A DNA stretch of 64,000 nt from Amycolatopsis xylanica (GCF_900107045.1 NZ_FNON01000006.1:1-64000); one strand, 5' to 3'. Positions 24,106 to 33,085 are shown, numbered from the stretch's first letter. Numbers and translations are program-made. Notes: a model not told the origin generated them from the letters alone.

Positions 24106-25575
24106 TTGAGCGTCTCGCAGCTGCTTGCCCACGCCGGGGACAACTGGCCGGACGATGTCGCGCTCATCGAGACGGGCACCGGCGGCACGCTCACCTGGGC
24201 ACAGTTCGACGCGGCCGCGAACGGGCTGGCGGCACGGCTGATCGCGGCGGGCGTCGAGCCGGGTGACCGGGTCGCGCTGCGGCTGCCGACCTCACCGGAT
24301 TTCGCGGTCTCGTTCTTCGCCGCGCTGCGCGCTGGCGCGATCGTCGTGCCCATCTCGCCGCAGGCGCCCGGCCCGGAGCTGCTCCAGCTGCTGGCGCACA
24401 GCGGCGCGAAGCTGGTCGTCGAGCGCGAGCCATTTGACGGACTGCCCGACGAAGTCTCGTCCGTCGCGCCCGGCGTCGAGCCGGGTGAGCCGGTCGATCT
24501 CGGCCGCACCGGCGAGGACATCGCGGTCATCTCGTACACCTCGGGGACCACCGGCCCGCCACGCGGCGTGATGCTGTCGCACCGCGCGCTGCGCGCGAAC
24601 GTCGACCAGGTGCTGCAGGCCGGGCCGGGCACGCTGGAGTGGGCCGACCGGATCCTGATCACCATCCCGCTGTTCCACGTCTACGGGCTGGGCCCCGGCC
24701 TGCTGACGGCCGTCGCGGTCGGCGCGACCGTGGTGTTCGCCGAGCGCTTCGAGGCGCAGCGCACGCTCGCGGACTGCGCGACGCACCGCGTGACCGCGAT
24801 CGCCGGCGTCCCGACCATGTACGGCGAGTTCGCCGCGCTGCCCGCCGAGGACCTCGCGACCGGGCTGGCGACCGTCCGCAGGCTCACCTCGGGCGCCGCG
24901 CCGCTGCACCCGAAGGTGCTCGCCGCGATCCGCCAGGCGACCGGGCTGGGCGTGTTCGAGGGCTACGGGCTCACCGAATGCGCGCCGGTGGTGACGTCCA
25001 CGCTGGTCACCGGCTACCCGAAGCCGGGGTCGGTCGGCAGGCCGCTGCCGGGCATCGAACTGCGGCTGGTCGACAGCGACGGCAAGCCCGAGCTGCCCGA
25101 AGACGAGGACGATCCGTTCGAAGACGGCTCCGGCACCGGGCTGGTGGCGGTCCGCGGCGCGAACCTGTTCTCCGGGTACTGGCCGGACGGCGACCACGGG
25201 CCGGACGAGGAGGGCTGGTTCCGCACCGGCGACGTCGGCTACCTCGACACCGACGGCGACCTGCACCTGGTCGACCGCGCGAACGACCTGATCATCGTCA
25301 ACGGCTTCAACGTCTACCCGACCGAGGTCGAGAACATCATCAACGAGCTGCCGGAGGTCACCGAGGCCGCCGTGGTCGGCGTCGTCGACGAGCGCACGGG
25401 CGAGGCGGTCAAGGCCGTCGTCGTGCCCGCGCCCGGCGCCGCGCTGTCCGAGCAGCAGGTGATCGAGCACTGCGCGGCCAAGGTCGCCGGGTACAAGGTG
25501 CCGAGGATCGTCGAGTTCGTCGACGAACTGCCGCACTCGTCGACCGGGAAGCTGCGCCGCGTCAAGCTACGCTGA
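24106..25575 (+). CDS. long-chain fatty-acid-CoA ligase-like AMP-forming enzyme
   Basis: 489 residues from TTG 24106, chosen because GGGAG lies 5 nt upstream. ANL superfamily: P-loop YTSGTTGPPRGVMLSH near residue 145, GYGLTECAPV near 286, TGDVGY with catalytic Asp, LIIVNGFNVYPTEVE hinge, and the C-terminal SSTGKLRRVKL with the adenylation lysine. It activates a carboxylate with ATP and CoA; chain length is unknown. The glutaredoxin-like gene begins 4 nt after the stop, so the two are probably co-transcribed. Confidence 0.92.
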   Translation: MSVSQLLAHAGDNWPDDVALIETGTGGTLTWAQFDAAANGLAARLIAAGVEPGDRVALRLPTSPDFAVSFFAALRAGAIVVPISPQAPGPELLQLLAHSGAKLVVEREPFDGLPDEVSSVAPGVEPGEPVDLGRTGEDIAVISYTSGTTGPPRGVMLSHRALRANVDQVLQAGPGTLEWADRILITIPLFHVYGLGPGLLTAVAVGATVVFAERFEAQRTLADCATHRVTAIAGVPTMYGEFAALPAEDLATGLATVRRLTSGAAPLHPKVLAAIRQATGLGVFEGYGLTECAPVVTSTLVTGYPKPGSVGRPLPGIELRLVDSDGKPELPEDEDDPFEDGSGTGLVAVRGANLFSGYWPDGDHGPDEEGWFRTGDVGYLDTDGDLHLVDRANDLIIVNGFNVYPTEVENIINELPEVTEAAVVGVVDERTGEAVKAVVVPAPGAALSEQQVIEHCAAKVAGYKVPRIVEFVDELPHSSTGKLRRVKLR

Positions 25576-25579
25576 AACC

Positions 25580-25825
25580 ATGTCGCACCAGGTGACGGTG
25601 ATGAGCCGGGAAGGCTGTTCCGCCTGCGTCAAGGCGGAGGAGGACGTCGCGCGGATCTGCGCCGAGCTCGGCGTGGAGTGGACGACCGCCGACGTCGACA
25701 GCGACCCGGAATGGCGTGCCGAGTACGGCGACCGGGTCCCGGTGATCCTGGTCGACGGCGATGAGCACAGCTACTGGTCGGTGGATGAGCTGCGGCTTCG
25801 CAAGACACTCGTAAGCGAGCCGTAA
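25580..25825 (+). CDS. glutaredoxin-like thiol protein
   Basis: 81 residues, with a thioredoxin-fold CXXC site at C13 and C16 (GCSACVKAE) and a cis-proline in DRVPVILVDG. It belongs to the glutaredoxin/NrdH-like group (DUF836 or GrxB-like), counterpart of Rv0508. In mycothiol-using bacteria such proteins act as mycoredoxins or general thiol-disulfide reductants. The pair to mshA in the same window is functionally consistent. The electron donor is unknown. Confidence 0.88.
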   Translation: MSHQVTVMSREGCSACVKAEEDVARICAELGVEWTTADVDSDPEWRAEYGDRVPVILVDGDEHSYWSVDELRLRKTLVSEP

Positions 25826-25871
25826 GGCGCTCTGGCCAACCGGGACGGCACTCCGCTCCGAAGATGGGAGT

Positions 25872-27422
25872 GTGAGTGAGCTGAAGACCAAGACCCGGCT
25901 CTTGCCGATCCCGCTCGGCGCGCTGGCCGGCGTGCTGGCGGCGGTCGCCGCGTTGGCCGCCGGGCACCTGGTGGCGGCCTTCGTCGGGCTGAACGCCTCG
26001 CCGTACCTCGCGGTCGGCAACGCGGCGATCGACCTGACCCCGCTGCCGGTGAAGACCTGGGCCGTCGACACGTTCGGCACCGCCGACAAGGCCGTGCTGC
26101 TGACCGGGATGGCGCTGGTGATGCTGCTGGCCGCCTGCCTGGCGGGCGTGCTCTCCCGGCGCAAGCCGCTGGCCGGGCAGATCATCGTCGGGCTGTTCGG
26201 CGTCGCGGGCATCGCGGCCGTGATGAGCAGGCCAGACCTGGGGCAGCTGGCGATCCTCGCGCCGTTCGTGAGCGTTCTTGTCGGTGTCGTGGTGTTCACT
26301 TGGCTGCATCGGATCTTGCTGCCGCAGACCTACGCCGAGCCGGTCGAAGGCACGACCCGAAGGAAGTTCCTGATCACCGGGGCCGGAGTCGCGGTCGGCG
26401 CCGGGGTCGCGGGCCTGGCCGGGCAGTCGATCGGGGCTTCGAAGGACGCCGAGGGTTCGCGCGCGACCGTCGGCAGGCTCGTCGCCGCGCGCACCGCGCC
26501 GCCGATCCCGGCGGACGCGGACTTCGCCAAGTTCGGCACGCCGCGGTTCCTGACGGTGGCGCCGGAGAAGTTCTACAAGATCGACACCGCACTGGTGGTG
26601 CCGCAGGTACGCATCGAGGATTGGAGCCTGAAGATCCACGGGATGGTGGATCGGGAGATCACCTTCTCCTACTCGGACATCCGTAACCGGCCGCTCGTGG
26701 AGCGGGTGGTCACGCTGACCTGCGTGTCCAACGAGGTCGGCGGGGACCTGATCTCCACCGGCAAGTTCATCGGCGTCGACCTGGCCGACCTGCTCAACGA
26801 GGCGGGCGTGAAGCCCGGCGCCGAGCAGCTGTTTTCGACCAGCGTCGACGGCTGGACCGCGGGCACGCCCGTGCCGATCGTGCTGGACCCGAACCGCGGC
26901 GCGATGCTCGCCATCGGCATGAACGACGAGCCGTTGACGGTCGAGCACGGCTTCCCGGCGCGGCTCGTGGTGCCGGGGTTGTACGGGTACGTGTCGGCCA
27001 CGAAATGGGTCACCGACCTGGAGCTGACCACCTGGGCCGGCCGCCAGGCGTACTGGCTCAAGCGTGGCTGGGGCCAGTTCGGTCCGATCAAGACGGAGTC
27101 GCGGATCGACAGCCCGAGCGGGTTCGCCCAGGTGGGCACCGGTCCGCTGCGCGTGTCCGGCATCGCGTGGGCGCAGCACACCGGCATCGAGCGCGTCGAG
27201 GTCAGGCTCAACCAGGGGCCGTGGCAGCAGGCCATGCTCTCGGCCGAGGTGACCAAGGACGCCTGGCGCATGTGGTGGCTCGACGTGGACGTCCCGAAGG
27301 GGACGCATCAGCTGTTCGTCCGTGCGACCGACCAGACCGGCTACACGCAGACGGAAGCGCGGGCCGACGTCGTCCCCGACGGCGCCACCGGCTGGCATTC
27401 CGTCTCCCTCGACGCGCGCTAG
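25872..27422 (+). CDS. molybdopterin-dependent oxidoreductase (sulfite oxidase family, membrane-anchored)
   Basis: 516 residues. Four N-terminal membrane helices span residues about 10-155. A twin-Arg-like TRRKFLITGAG at about 161 starts a further hydrophobic segment, and the SUOX-fold catalytic domain follows. C284 in VVTLTCVSNEVGG would ligate Moco. The C-terminal domain is the Mo-co dimerization Ig-like fold (GIERVEVRLNQGPWQQA, GTHQLFVRATDQTG). The catalytic part should face the extracytoplasm. The substrate is unknown; no dedicated cytochrome gene is adjacent. A family-2 palindrome starts 3 nt after the stop. Confidence 0.9.
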   Translation: MSELKTKTRLLPIPLGALAGVLAAVAALAAGHLVAAFVGLNASPYLAVGNAAIDLTPLPVKTWAVDTFGTADKAVLLTGMALVMLLAACLAGVLSRRKPLAGQIIVGLFGVAGIAAVMSRPDLGQLAILAPFVSVLVGVVVFTWLHRILLPQTYAEPVEGTTRRKFLITGAGVAVGAGVAGLAGQSIGASKDAEGSRATVGRLVAARTAPPIPADADFAKFGTPRFLTVAPEKFYKIDTALVVPQVRIEDWSLKIHGMVDREITFSYSDIRNRPLVERVVTLTCVSNEVGGDLISTGKFIGVDLADLLNEAGVKPGAEQLFSTSVDGWTAGTPVPIVLDPNRGAMLAIGMNDEPLTVEHGFPARLVVPGLYGYVSATKWVTDLELTTWAGRQAYWLKRGWGQFGPIKTESRIDSPSGFAQVGTGPLRVSGIAWAQHTGIERVEVRLNQGPWQQAMLSAEVTKDAWRMWWLDVDVPKGTHQLFVRATDQTGYTQTEARADVVPDGATGWHSVSLDAR

Positions 27423-27424
27423 GC

Positions 27425-27470
27425 GTCGTGAGTGTTTTGACCGGTTAGAACCGGCCGTATCACTCACGAC
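27425..27470. repeat. Family-2 intergenic palindrome (copy 2)
   Basis: Outer arms GTCGTGAGTG (27425-27434) and CACTCACGAC (27461-27470), inner ACCGGTTAGAACCGG-type core. It begins right after the oxidoreductase stop codon and is probably its terminator. The next copy lies in opposite orientation beyond the fasciclin gene. Confidence 0.8.
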
Positions 27471-27545
27471 CAATCCCTTCTCGGGCCTGTGGCGAATACC
27501 TCCTGTCCTGTGAGATTTCCCCTTCCCCGGCTGGAGTGATGCGCA

Positions 27546-28217
27546 GTGAAGAATGTTCGTGGCGTGGTCGGAATCGCGCTCGGGTCCGCTTTCGCGTTGA
27601 GTGCCTGCAGCATGGGTGGTAACGCGTCGAATTCCGCACCCGCCCCGGCGCCGCCGCCCGCTGCGGCGCCCGCGTCGGCCTCGTCGGCGGCCGCCTCGGG
27701 CAGCGACGGCGTCACGACCAACGCCGACGTGTTCGGCCCCGCCTGCTCCAAGCTGCCCACCGGCAACGCCCCAGGCAGCCTCGACTCGATGGGCCCGCAG
27801 CCCGTCGGCAGCGCGGCCGGCACGAACCCGCTCCTCAAGAAGCTGGTCGCGGCCGTCACCGCCGCCAACCTGGTCGACCCGCTCAACTCGGCTCCCGGCA
27901 TCACGGTGTTCGCACCGGCCGACGACGCGTTCAAGGCATTGGGTGACGCGAAGTTCACGGAATTGGCGAACAATCCGGAGAAGCTCGCGCCCATTCTCAA
28001 ATACCACGTCGCGAGCAAGCGTTATGACGCGAAAGGCCTCGCGGACGAGGTTTCCATCGACACTTTGAACACCGAAGGCGGCCCGCTGAAAATCGAAGGT
28101 TCCGGTGAGAACATCACCGTCAACGGGAACCCGATCCTCTGCGGCAACATCCCGACCAAGAACGCGACGGTCTTCGTGATCGGCAAGGTCCTCACCCCCG
28201 GCACCAACAAGTCCTGA
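27546..28217 (+). CDS. fasciclin-domain lipoprotein
   Basis: 223 residues from GTG 27546. The N-terminal signal ends in a lipobox (LSAC). An Ala/Pro/Ser-rich linker precedes a single FAS1 domain from about residue 85: NPLLKKLVAAVTAANLVDPLNSAPGITVFAPADDAFKALG, with the YHV motif in LKYHVASKRYD. It is a surface-exposed adhesion-type domain, related to mycobacterial MPT70/MPT83. Adjacent oxidoreductase and fasciclin genes are a recurring pair in actinobacteria, but no function is proven. Inverted copies of the family-2 palindrome flank it. Confidence 0.9.
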   Translation: MKNVRGVVGIALGSAFALSACSMGGNASNSAPAPAPPPAAAPASASSAAASGSDGVTTNADVFGPACSKLPTGNAPGSLDSMGPQPVGSAAGTNPLLKKLVAAVTAANLVDPLNSAPGITVFAPADDAFKALGDAKFTELANNPEKLAPILKYHVASKRYDAKGLADEVSIDTLNTEGGPLKIEGSGENITVNGNPILCGNIPTKNATVFVIGKVLTPGTNKS

Positions 28218-28229
28218 CGCCAGGCCCTC

Positions 28230-28283
28230 AGGGGTCGTGAGTGGTATGACCGGTTCTAACCGGCCGCGCCACTCACGACCCCT
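28230..28283. repeat. Family-2 intergenic palindrome (copy 3, reverse orientation)
   Basis: Outer arms extend to 14 bp (AGGGGTCGTGAGTG at 28230-28243 with 28270-28283). The inner core reads ACCGGTTCTAACCGG, the complement orientation of copies 1 and 2. It starts 13 nt after the fasciclin stop. Confidence 0.8.
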
Positions 28284-28317
28284 GCGTGGCGTTCGTCATG
28301 CCGCCGACCTGTGACTT

Positions 28318-28333
28318 TGTGCCTGCGTTCACA
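28318..28333 (+). promoter_or_regulatory. Rex operator (ROP) upstream of rex
   Basis: TGTGCCTGCGTTCACA matches the actinobacterial ROP consensus TGTGAACGCGTTCACA at 13 of 16 positions. It overlaps the likely -35 and spacer of a promoter whose -10 is TACCGT at 28340-28345. Rex would therefore repress its own operon when NADH is low, as in Streptomyces coelicolor. Confidence 0.8.
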
Positions 28334-28437
28334 AGTGGCTACCGTAGACGCGTCGGCCCCGTGCGGCGCCCGGATCGAACCGGAAGACGCTCGCCGGGTC
28401 AAGAGTCAGTTTTTGCGTTTTCGGTGAGGAGAACCGC

Positions 28438-29229
28438 GTGGTGTCACAGCGAGGCCGGCGCAACGGGGCCGCGGTGGCCGCCGGCACGCCGGACGCGGAC
28501 AACGCGCCGACCGCCGAGATGCCCGCGGTGACCGTCGAAGCGGACCCGGTGCGCGCCCGCTCGATCCCCGAGGCCGCCGTCGCCAGGCTGGCCGTCTACC
28601 TGCGGGTTCTCTCCGGGATGTCGGACCAGGGCGCGACCACGGTCGCCAGTGAGGAGCTGTCCGCTGCCGCCGGGGTCAACTCCGCCAAGCTGCGCAAGGA
28701 CCTCTCGTACCTCGGCTCGTACGGCACGCGCGGCGTCGGCTACGAGGTCAGCGTCCTCATCGAGGAGATCGAGCGGATACTCGGGCTGACCCGCAAGCAC
28801 AAGGTCGCCGTGGTCGGTATCGGTAACCTCGGCCACGCGCTGGCCAACTACGGCGGGTTCCCCGGCCGCGGCTTCCCGGTCGAGGCGCTGTTCGACCTGG
28901 ACCCCGACCTGATCGGCATCCCGGTCGGCGGCATCCCGGTCTCCCACCTCGAAGACATCGCCTCGGTGTGCAAGGAGCGCGAGATCTCCATCGGCGTCAT
29001 CGCCACCCCGCCGACCGCGGCGCAGTCCGTCTGCGACCGCTTGGTCGCGGGCGGCGTGCAGTGCATCCTCAACTTCGCCCCAGTCGTGCTTCAAGTGCCA
29101 TCGCATATAGAGGTACGCAAGGTCGACCTGGCCGTCGAGTTGCAGATCCTGTCCTTCCACGTGGCACGGCGGGCCGACGCGGAACTCGGAGCGAACGGAA
29201 CCGGGAACGGGTACGTGATCCAGACATGA
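28438..29229 (+). CDS. rex: redox-sensing transcriptional repressor Rex
   Basis: 263 residues from GTG 28438. The winged helix region (IPEAAVARLAVYLRVLSGM, ATTVASEELSAAAGVNSAKLRKDLSYLGSYGTRGVGY) binds operators. The Rossmann domain starts at VAVVGIGNLGHALANYGGF and binds NADH or NAD+. Rex senses the NADH/NAD+ ratio and represses respiratory genes under aerobic low-NADH conditions. A 35-residue N-terminal extension is not conserved. It overlaps hemA by 4 nt (ATGA), so repression controls heme synthesis directly. Confidence 0.96.
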   Translation: MVSQRGRRNGAAVAAGTPDADNAPTAEMPAVTVEADPVRARSIPEAAVARLAVYLRVLSGMSDQGATTVASEELSAAAGVNSAKLRKDLSYLGSYGTRGVGYEVSVLIEEIERILGLTRKHKVAVVGIGNLGHALANYGGFPGRGFPVEALFDLDPDLIGIPVGGIPVSHLEDIASVCKEREISIGVIATPPTAAQSVCDRLVAGGVQCILNFAPVVLQVPSHIEVRKVDLAVELQILSFHVARRADAELGANGTGNGYVIQT

Positions 29230-30533
29230 GCATTCTTGCTGTCGGCCTGTCCCACCGCAGCGCCGAACTCACCACACTCGAACGCGCCGCGATCGCGCCG
29301 CACAACCAGGGCAAGGTGCTGCACCAGCTGCAGCAGGCGCCGCACGTCAGCGAGGTCATGCTCGTCTCGACCTGCAACCGCACCGAGGTCTACGCGGTCG
29401 TCGAAACCTTCCACGGCGGCCTCAACGACGTCACGGACGTGCTGGCCGCGCAGGCCGGGATGGACCAGACCGACCTCTACGACAGCCTGTACGTGCACTA
29501 CGCGGGCGCCGCGGTCGAGCACGTGTTCAATGTCGCGTCCGGACTGGACTCGATGGTCGTCGGCGAGACCCAGATCCTCGGCCAGGTGCGGTCGTCCTAT
29601 GCGGACGCTCGCGAGGCCGGCACCGTCGGCCGGACGCTGCACGAGCTGATCCAGACCACGCTGCGCGTCGGCAAGCGGGTCCACACCGAGACCGGACTTG
29701 ACGCACTAGGTGCCTCGGTCGTCTCCGAATCCTTGGCCGCCGCCGGTGATCTGACCGGTGCGCACGCGCTGATCGTCGGCGCCGGTTCGATGGGCGCGCT
29801 GTCCGGTTCGCACCTGCGCAAGGCGGGCGTCGGCGCGATCACGGTCGTCAACCGCACCCAGGTCAACGCCGAACGCCTCGCCGCGTCGATCACCGAGCAC
29901 GGCGTGCCGGCGAGCGCGATGCCGATGAGCGAGCTCGCCGCCGCCGTCGCGAAGGCCGATGTCGTCGTCGCGTGCACCGGAGCGCAGGACGCGGTGGTGA
30001 CCCTCGAGCACCTCGCGACGCGCACCAAGCCGGTCGTCATCTGCGACCTCGGGCTCCCGCGCGACGTGGACCCGGCCGTGACGAGTGTCGCTGGTGTGAC
30101 GCTGGTCGACCTCGAGACCGTCCAGCGCCGCATGCGCGAGGCAGGCACCCCGACCACGGAGAAGCAGAAGGCCCGCGCCGCCGGGATCGTGCTCGACGAG
30201 GTGCGCGAGTACCTCGCCGGTCAGCGCAGCGCCGAGGTCACCCCGACGGTCACCGCGCTGCGGCGCCGTGCGGCCGAGGTGGTCGACGCCGAACTGCTCC
30301 GCCTGGACAACCGCCTGCCCGGCATGGACGTCGCGGTACGCGAAGAAGTGGGCCGCACGGTGCGCCGCGTGGTCGACAAGCTGCTCCACGCGCCGACCGT
30401 GCGGGTCAAGCAGCTGGCCGCCGAGACGGCCGACACCGATTACGCCAACGCGCTGCGCGAGCTGTTCTGTCTCGACCCGCAGGCCCCGGCCGCGGTCGCC
30501 AGCCCCACAGCAACTCCGGAAGAAGACAAGTGA
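29226..30533 (+). CDS. hemA: glutamyl-tRNA reductase
   Basis: 435 residues, ATG 29226 overlapping rex. It makes glutamate-1-semialdehyde from glutamyl-tRNA with NADPH, the first step of C5 tetrapyrrole synthesis. The nucleophile is C50 in VSTCNRTEVYAVVE. GETQILGQVRSSYADA and the NADPH Rossmann VGAGSMGALSGSHL are family landmarks. The C-terminal dimerization helix bears LRRRAAEVVDAELLRL. It works with hemL elsewhere in the window (40603). Confidence 0.97.
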   Translation: MSILAVGLSHRSAELTTLERAAIAPHNQGKVLHQLQQAPHVSEVMLVSTCNRTEVYAVVETFHGGLNDVTDVLAAQAGMDQTDLYDSLYVHYAGAAVEHVFNVASGLDSMVVGETQILGQVRSSYADAREAGTVGRTLHELIQTTLRVGKRVHTETGLDALGASVVSESLAAAGDLTGAHALIVGAGSMGALSGSHLRKAGVGAITVVNRTQVNAERLAASITEHGVPASAMPMSELAAAVAKADVVVACTGAQDAVVTLEHLATRTKPVVICDLGLPRDVDPAVTSVAGVTLVDLETVQRRMREAGTPTTEKQKARAAGIVLDEVREYLAGQRSAEVTPTVTALRRRAAEVVDAELLRLDNRLPGMDVAVREEVGRTVRRVVDKLLHAPTVRVKQLAAETADTDYANALRELFCLDPQAPAAVASPTATPEEDK

Positions 30534-31486
30534 GCCGAGTAATCAAGATCGGGACGCGCGGGAGCAAGCTCGCACTCGCGCAGACCGGAACGGTCGCCGA
30601 CGCCTTGCGCGCGACCGGCGCCGAAGTCGAACTCGTCACCGTGACCACGCCCGGTGACGTCTCGAGCGCGCCGATTCCCACGATCGGGGTCGGGGTGTTC
30701 ACCTCCGCGCTGCGCGACGCGCTGCTGGCGGGCGACGTCGACGTGATCGTCCACTCCTACAAGGACTTGCCGACCGCGCCGCACGAGGGCATTTCGCTCG
30801 CCGCCGTGCCGCCGCGCGAGGACCCGCGTGACGCGCTGATCGCCCGTGACGGCCTCACTCTCGGTGAGCTGCCGCCGGGTTCCAAAGTGGGCACCGGGTC
30901 CCCTCGGCGCACCGCGCAGCTGCAGGCGCTGGGCCTCGGTTTGGAAATCGTGCCGATTCGCGGCAACATTGACACCCGCATGGGCAAGGTCTCGAGCGGC
31001 GAGCTGGATGCCGTGGTCCTCGCCCGTGCCGGACTGGTGCGGATCGGCCGCGGCGACGCGATCACCGAGACGCTCGACCCGATCCAGATGCTTCCCGCGC
31101 CGGCGCAGGGTGCGCTGGCGGTCGAATGCCGGTCGGCCGATGTGGACACCGAGCACCTGCTTCGGTCCACATTGGACGATGAAACGACCAGGGTGGCCGT
31201 TGCCGCCGAGCGCTCGCTGCTGGCGGCGCTCGAGGCGGGCTGCAGTGCCCCGGTCGGAGCTTTGGCGGAAGTCGTCGAGGACCTGGACGCCGAGGGCGCG
31301 GTCATCGAACGGATTTCGCTGCGCGGCACCGCTGCCGCCGAGTTCGAGGGTGGAGCGGTGGACATGCTGCGAGCCTCCGCGCTCGCGGAAAAGACTGAAG
31401 CGGTAGAGCTCGGCCGGACACTGGCCGCCGAGCTGCTGGACCTGGGAGCCGGAGCGCTCTCGGGACCTGGTCGCACCACCCAGTAA
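30530..31486 (+). CDS. hemC: hydroxymethylbilane synthase
   Basis: 318 residues; GTG 30530 overlaps the hemA stop (GTGA). It polymerizes four porphobilinogens. It starts VSRVIKIGTRGSKLALAQT; VHSYKDLPT and GTGSPRRTAQL bind substrate; C238 in LEAGCSAPVGAL carries the dipyrromethane cofactor. Length is normal. It is the third gene of the rex-hemACD operon. Confidence 0.97.
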   Translation: MSRVIKIGTRGSKLALAQTGTVADALRATGAEVELVTVTTPGDVSSAPIPTIGVGVFTSALRDALLAGDVDVIVHSYKDLPTAPHEGISLAAVPPREDPRDALIARDGLTLGELPPGSKVGTGSPRRTAQLQALGLGLEIVPIRGNIDTRMGKVSSGELDAVVLARAGLVRIGRGDAITETLDPIQMLPAPAQGALAVECRSADVDTEHLLRSTLDDETTRVAVAAERSLLAALEAGCSAPVGALAEVVEDLDAEGAVIERISLRGTAAAEFEGGAVDMLRASALAEKTEAVELGRTLAAELLDLGAGALSGPGRTTQ

Positions 31487-31544
31487 GACGCTGAAAGATC
31501 CGGCCGGGATGGACTACGGCCGCTTACGAGGAGAAACGCAAACG

Positions 31545-33077
31545 ATGACCCCCGCGCGTAAGACCACAGGGCGTGTCGCCTTCGTGGGCTCGGGCCCTGG
31601 TGACGCCGGTCTGCTGACCGTCCGCGCCCAGGAGCTGCTCGCCAAGGCCGAGGTCGTGGTGACCGACCCGGACGTACCCGCCGGTGTGCTGGCCTTCGCC
31701 AGCGCCGAGGCCGAGGTCCGCCCGGCCGTCGGTGAGCCGGCCGAGGTCGCGAAGGACCTGACCAACGAGGCCAAGGCAGGCCGTCTGGTGCTCCGGCTCA
31801 TCGCCGGTGACCCGCTGACCCAGCCCGCCGTGGTCGCCGAGGTGCAGGCCGTGTCCCGCACCAGCGCGGTCTTCGACATCATCCCGGGCGTCTCGCCCGG
31901 CGCGGCCGTCCCGGCCTACGCCGGTGTCGCGCTCGGCGGTACGCACGTCGAGGTCGACGTGCGTGAGGAGATCGACTGGGCCGCGCTGGCCAAGTCGGCT
32001 GGCCCGATCGTGCTGAACGCCACCTCGAGCCACCTGGCCGAGGCCGCGTCGCAGCTGGTCGAGCACGGGCTGCCGTCGTCGACCCCGGTCGCGGTGACCT
32101 CCAACGGCACCATCAACACCCAGCGCACCCTCGACACCACGCTGCAGTCGGTGTCGCAGGACGCCGGTGAGCTCGTCGGCCCGCTGATCGTCACCATCGG
32201 CCAGGCGGCCGGGCAGCGCTCCAAGCTGTCGTGGTGGGAGTCGCGCGCGCTGTACGGCTGGAAGGTGCTGGTGCCTCGCACCAAGGAGCAGGCTGGCGAG
32301 ATGGCCGAGCGGCTTCGCGGCCACGGCGCCACGTCGCACGAGGTGCCGACCATCTCGGTCGAGCCGCCGCGCAGCCCGGCCCAGATGGAGCGCTCGGTCA
32401 AGGGCCTCGTCGACGGCCGGTACCAGTGGATCGTCTTCACCTCCACCAACGCGGTCCGCGCGGTGTGGGAGAAGTTCGAGGAGTTCGGCCTCGACGCGCG
32501 TGCGTTCTCCGGTGTGAAGATCGCCTGCGTCGGCGAGTCGACCGCGGCCAAGGTGCGCTCGTTCGGCATCATCCCCGAGCTCGTGCCGACCGGTGAGCAG
32601 TCCTCCGAGGGCCTGCTGGCCGAGTTCCCGCCGTACGACGACGTGCTGGACCCGGTCGACCGCGTGCTGCTGCCGCGCGCCGACATCGCCACCGAGACCC
32701 TGTCGGCCGGTCTGCGTGACCGCGGCTGGGAGATCGACGACGTGACGGCCTACCGGACCGTCCGTGCGGCTCCGCCGCCGGCCGAGACCCGCGAGATGAT
32801 CAAGACCGGCGGTTTCGACGCGGTCTGCTTCACCTCGTCCTCGACCGTGCGGAACCTCGTCGGCATCGCCGGCAAGCCGCACACCCGCACGCTGGTCGCG
32901 TGCATCGGCCCGAAGACCGCGGAGACCGCGGTCGAGTTCGGGCTCCGCGTGGACGTCCAGCCCGAGAAGGCCGACATCCCGCACCTGGTGGACGCGCTGG
33001 CGGAGCACGCCGCGCGCCTGCGTGCCGAGGGTGCGCTGCCGCCGCCGCGCAAGGCGAAGCGCGCTCGTCGTAGCTGA
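31545..33077 (+). CDS. hemD: uroporphyrinogen-III synthase fused to a SUMT-like domain
   Basis: 510 residues from ATG 31545, with GAGGAG 11 nt upstream. The N-terminal ~250 residues resemble a tetrapyrrole methylase (SUMT/CobA): VAFVGSGPGDAGLLTVRAQELL and IIPGVSPG are present. The usual GGDPFVFGRGGEE segment is reduced to LIAGDPLTQPAVVAEV, so methylation is doubtful. The C-terminal half is HemD: VLVPRTKEQAGEMAERL, IVFTSTNAVRAVWE and VCFTSSSTVRNLVG. It closes hydroxymethylbilane to uroporphyrinogen III. Such fusions are usual in actinobacterial hem operons. Confidence 0.93.
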   Translation: MTPARKTTGRVAFVGSGPGDAGLLTVRAQELLAKAEVVVTDPDVPAGVLAFASAEAEVRPAVGEPAEVAKDLTNEAKAGRLVLRLIAGDPLTQPAVVAEVQAVSRTSAVFDIIPGVSPGAAVPAYAGVALGGTHVEVDVREEIDWAALAKSAGPIVLNATSSHLAEAASQLVEHGLPSSTPVAVTSNGTINTQRTLDTTLQSVSQDAGELVGPLIVTIGQAAGQRSKLSWWESRALYGWKVLVPRTKEQAGEMAERLRGHGATSHEVPTISVEPPRSPAQMERSVKGLVDGRYQWIVFTSTNAVRAVWEKFEEFGLDARAFSGVKIACVGESTAAKVRSFGIIPELVPTGEQSSEGLLAEFPPYDDVLDPVDRVLLPRADIATETLSAGLRDRGWEIDDVTAYRTVRAAPPPAETREMIKTGGFDAVCFTSSSTVRNLVGIAGKPHTRTLVACIGPKTAETAVEFGLRVDVQPEKADIPHLVDALAEHAARLRAEGALPPPRKAKRARRS

Positions 33078-33085
33078 ATTTGATT

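Noticed and set aside
25629..28007. 792-codon open frame on the minus strand
   Set aside because: It runs antisense across the oxidoreductase and fasciclin genes, which have clear motifs on the plus strand.
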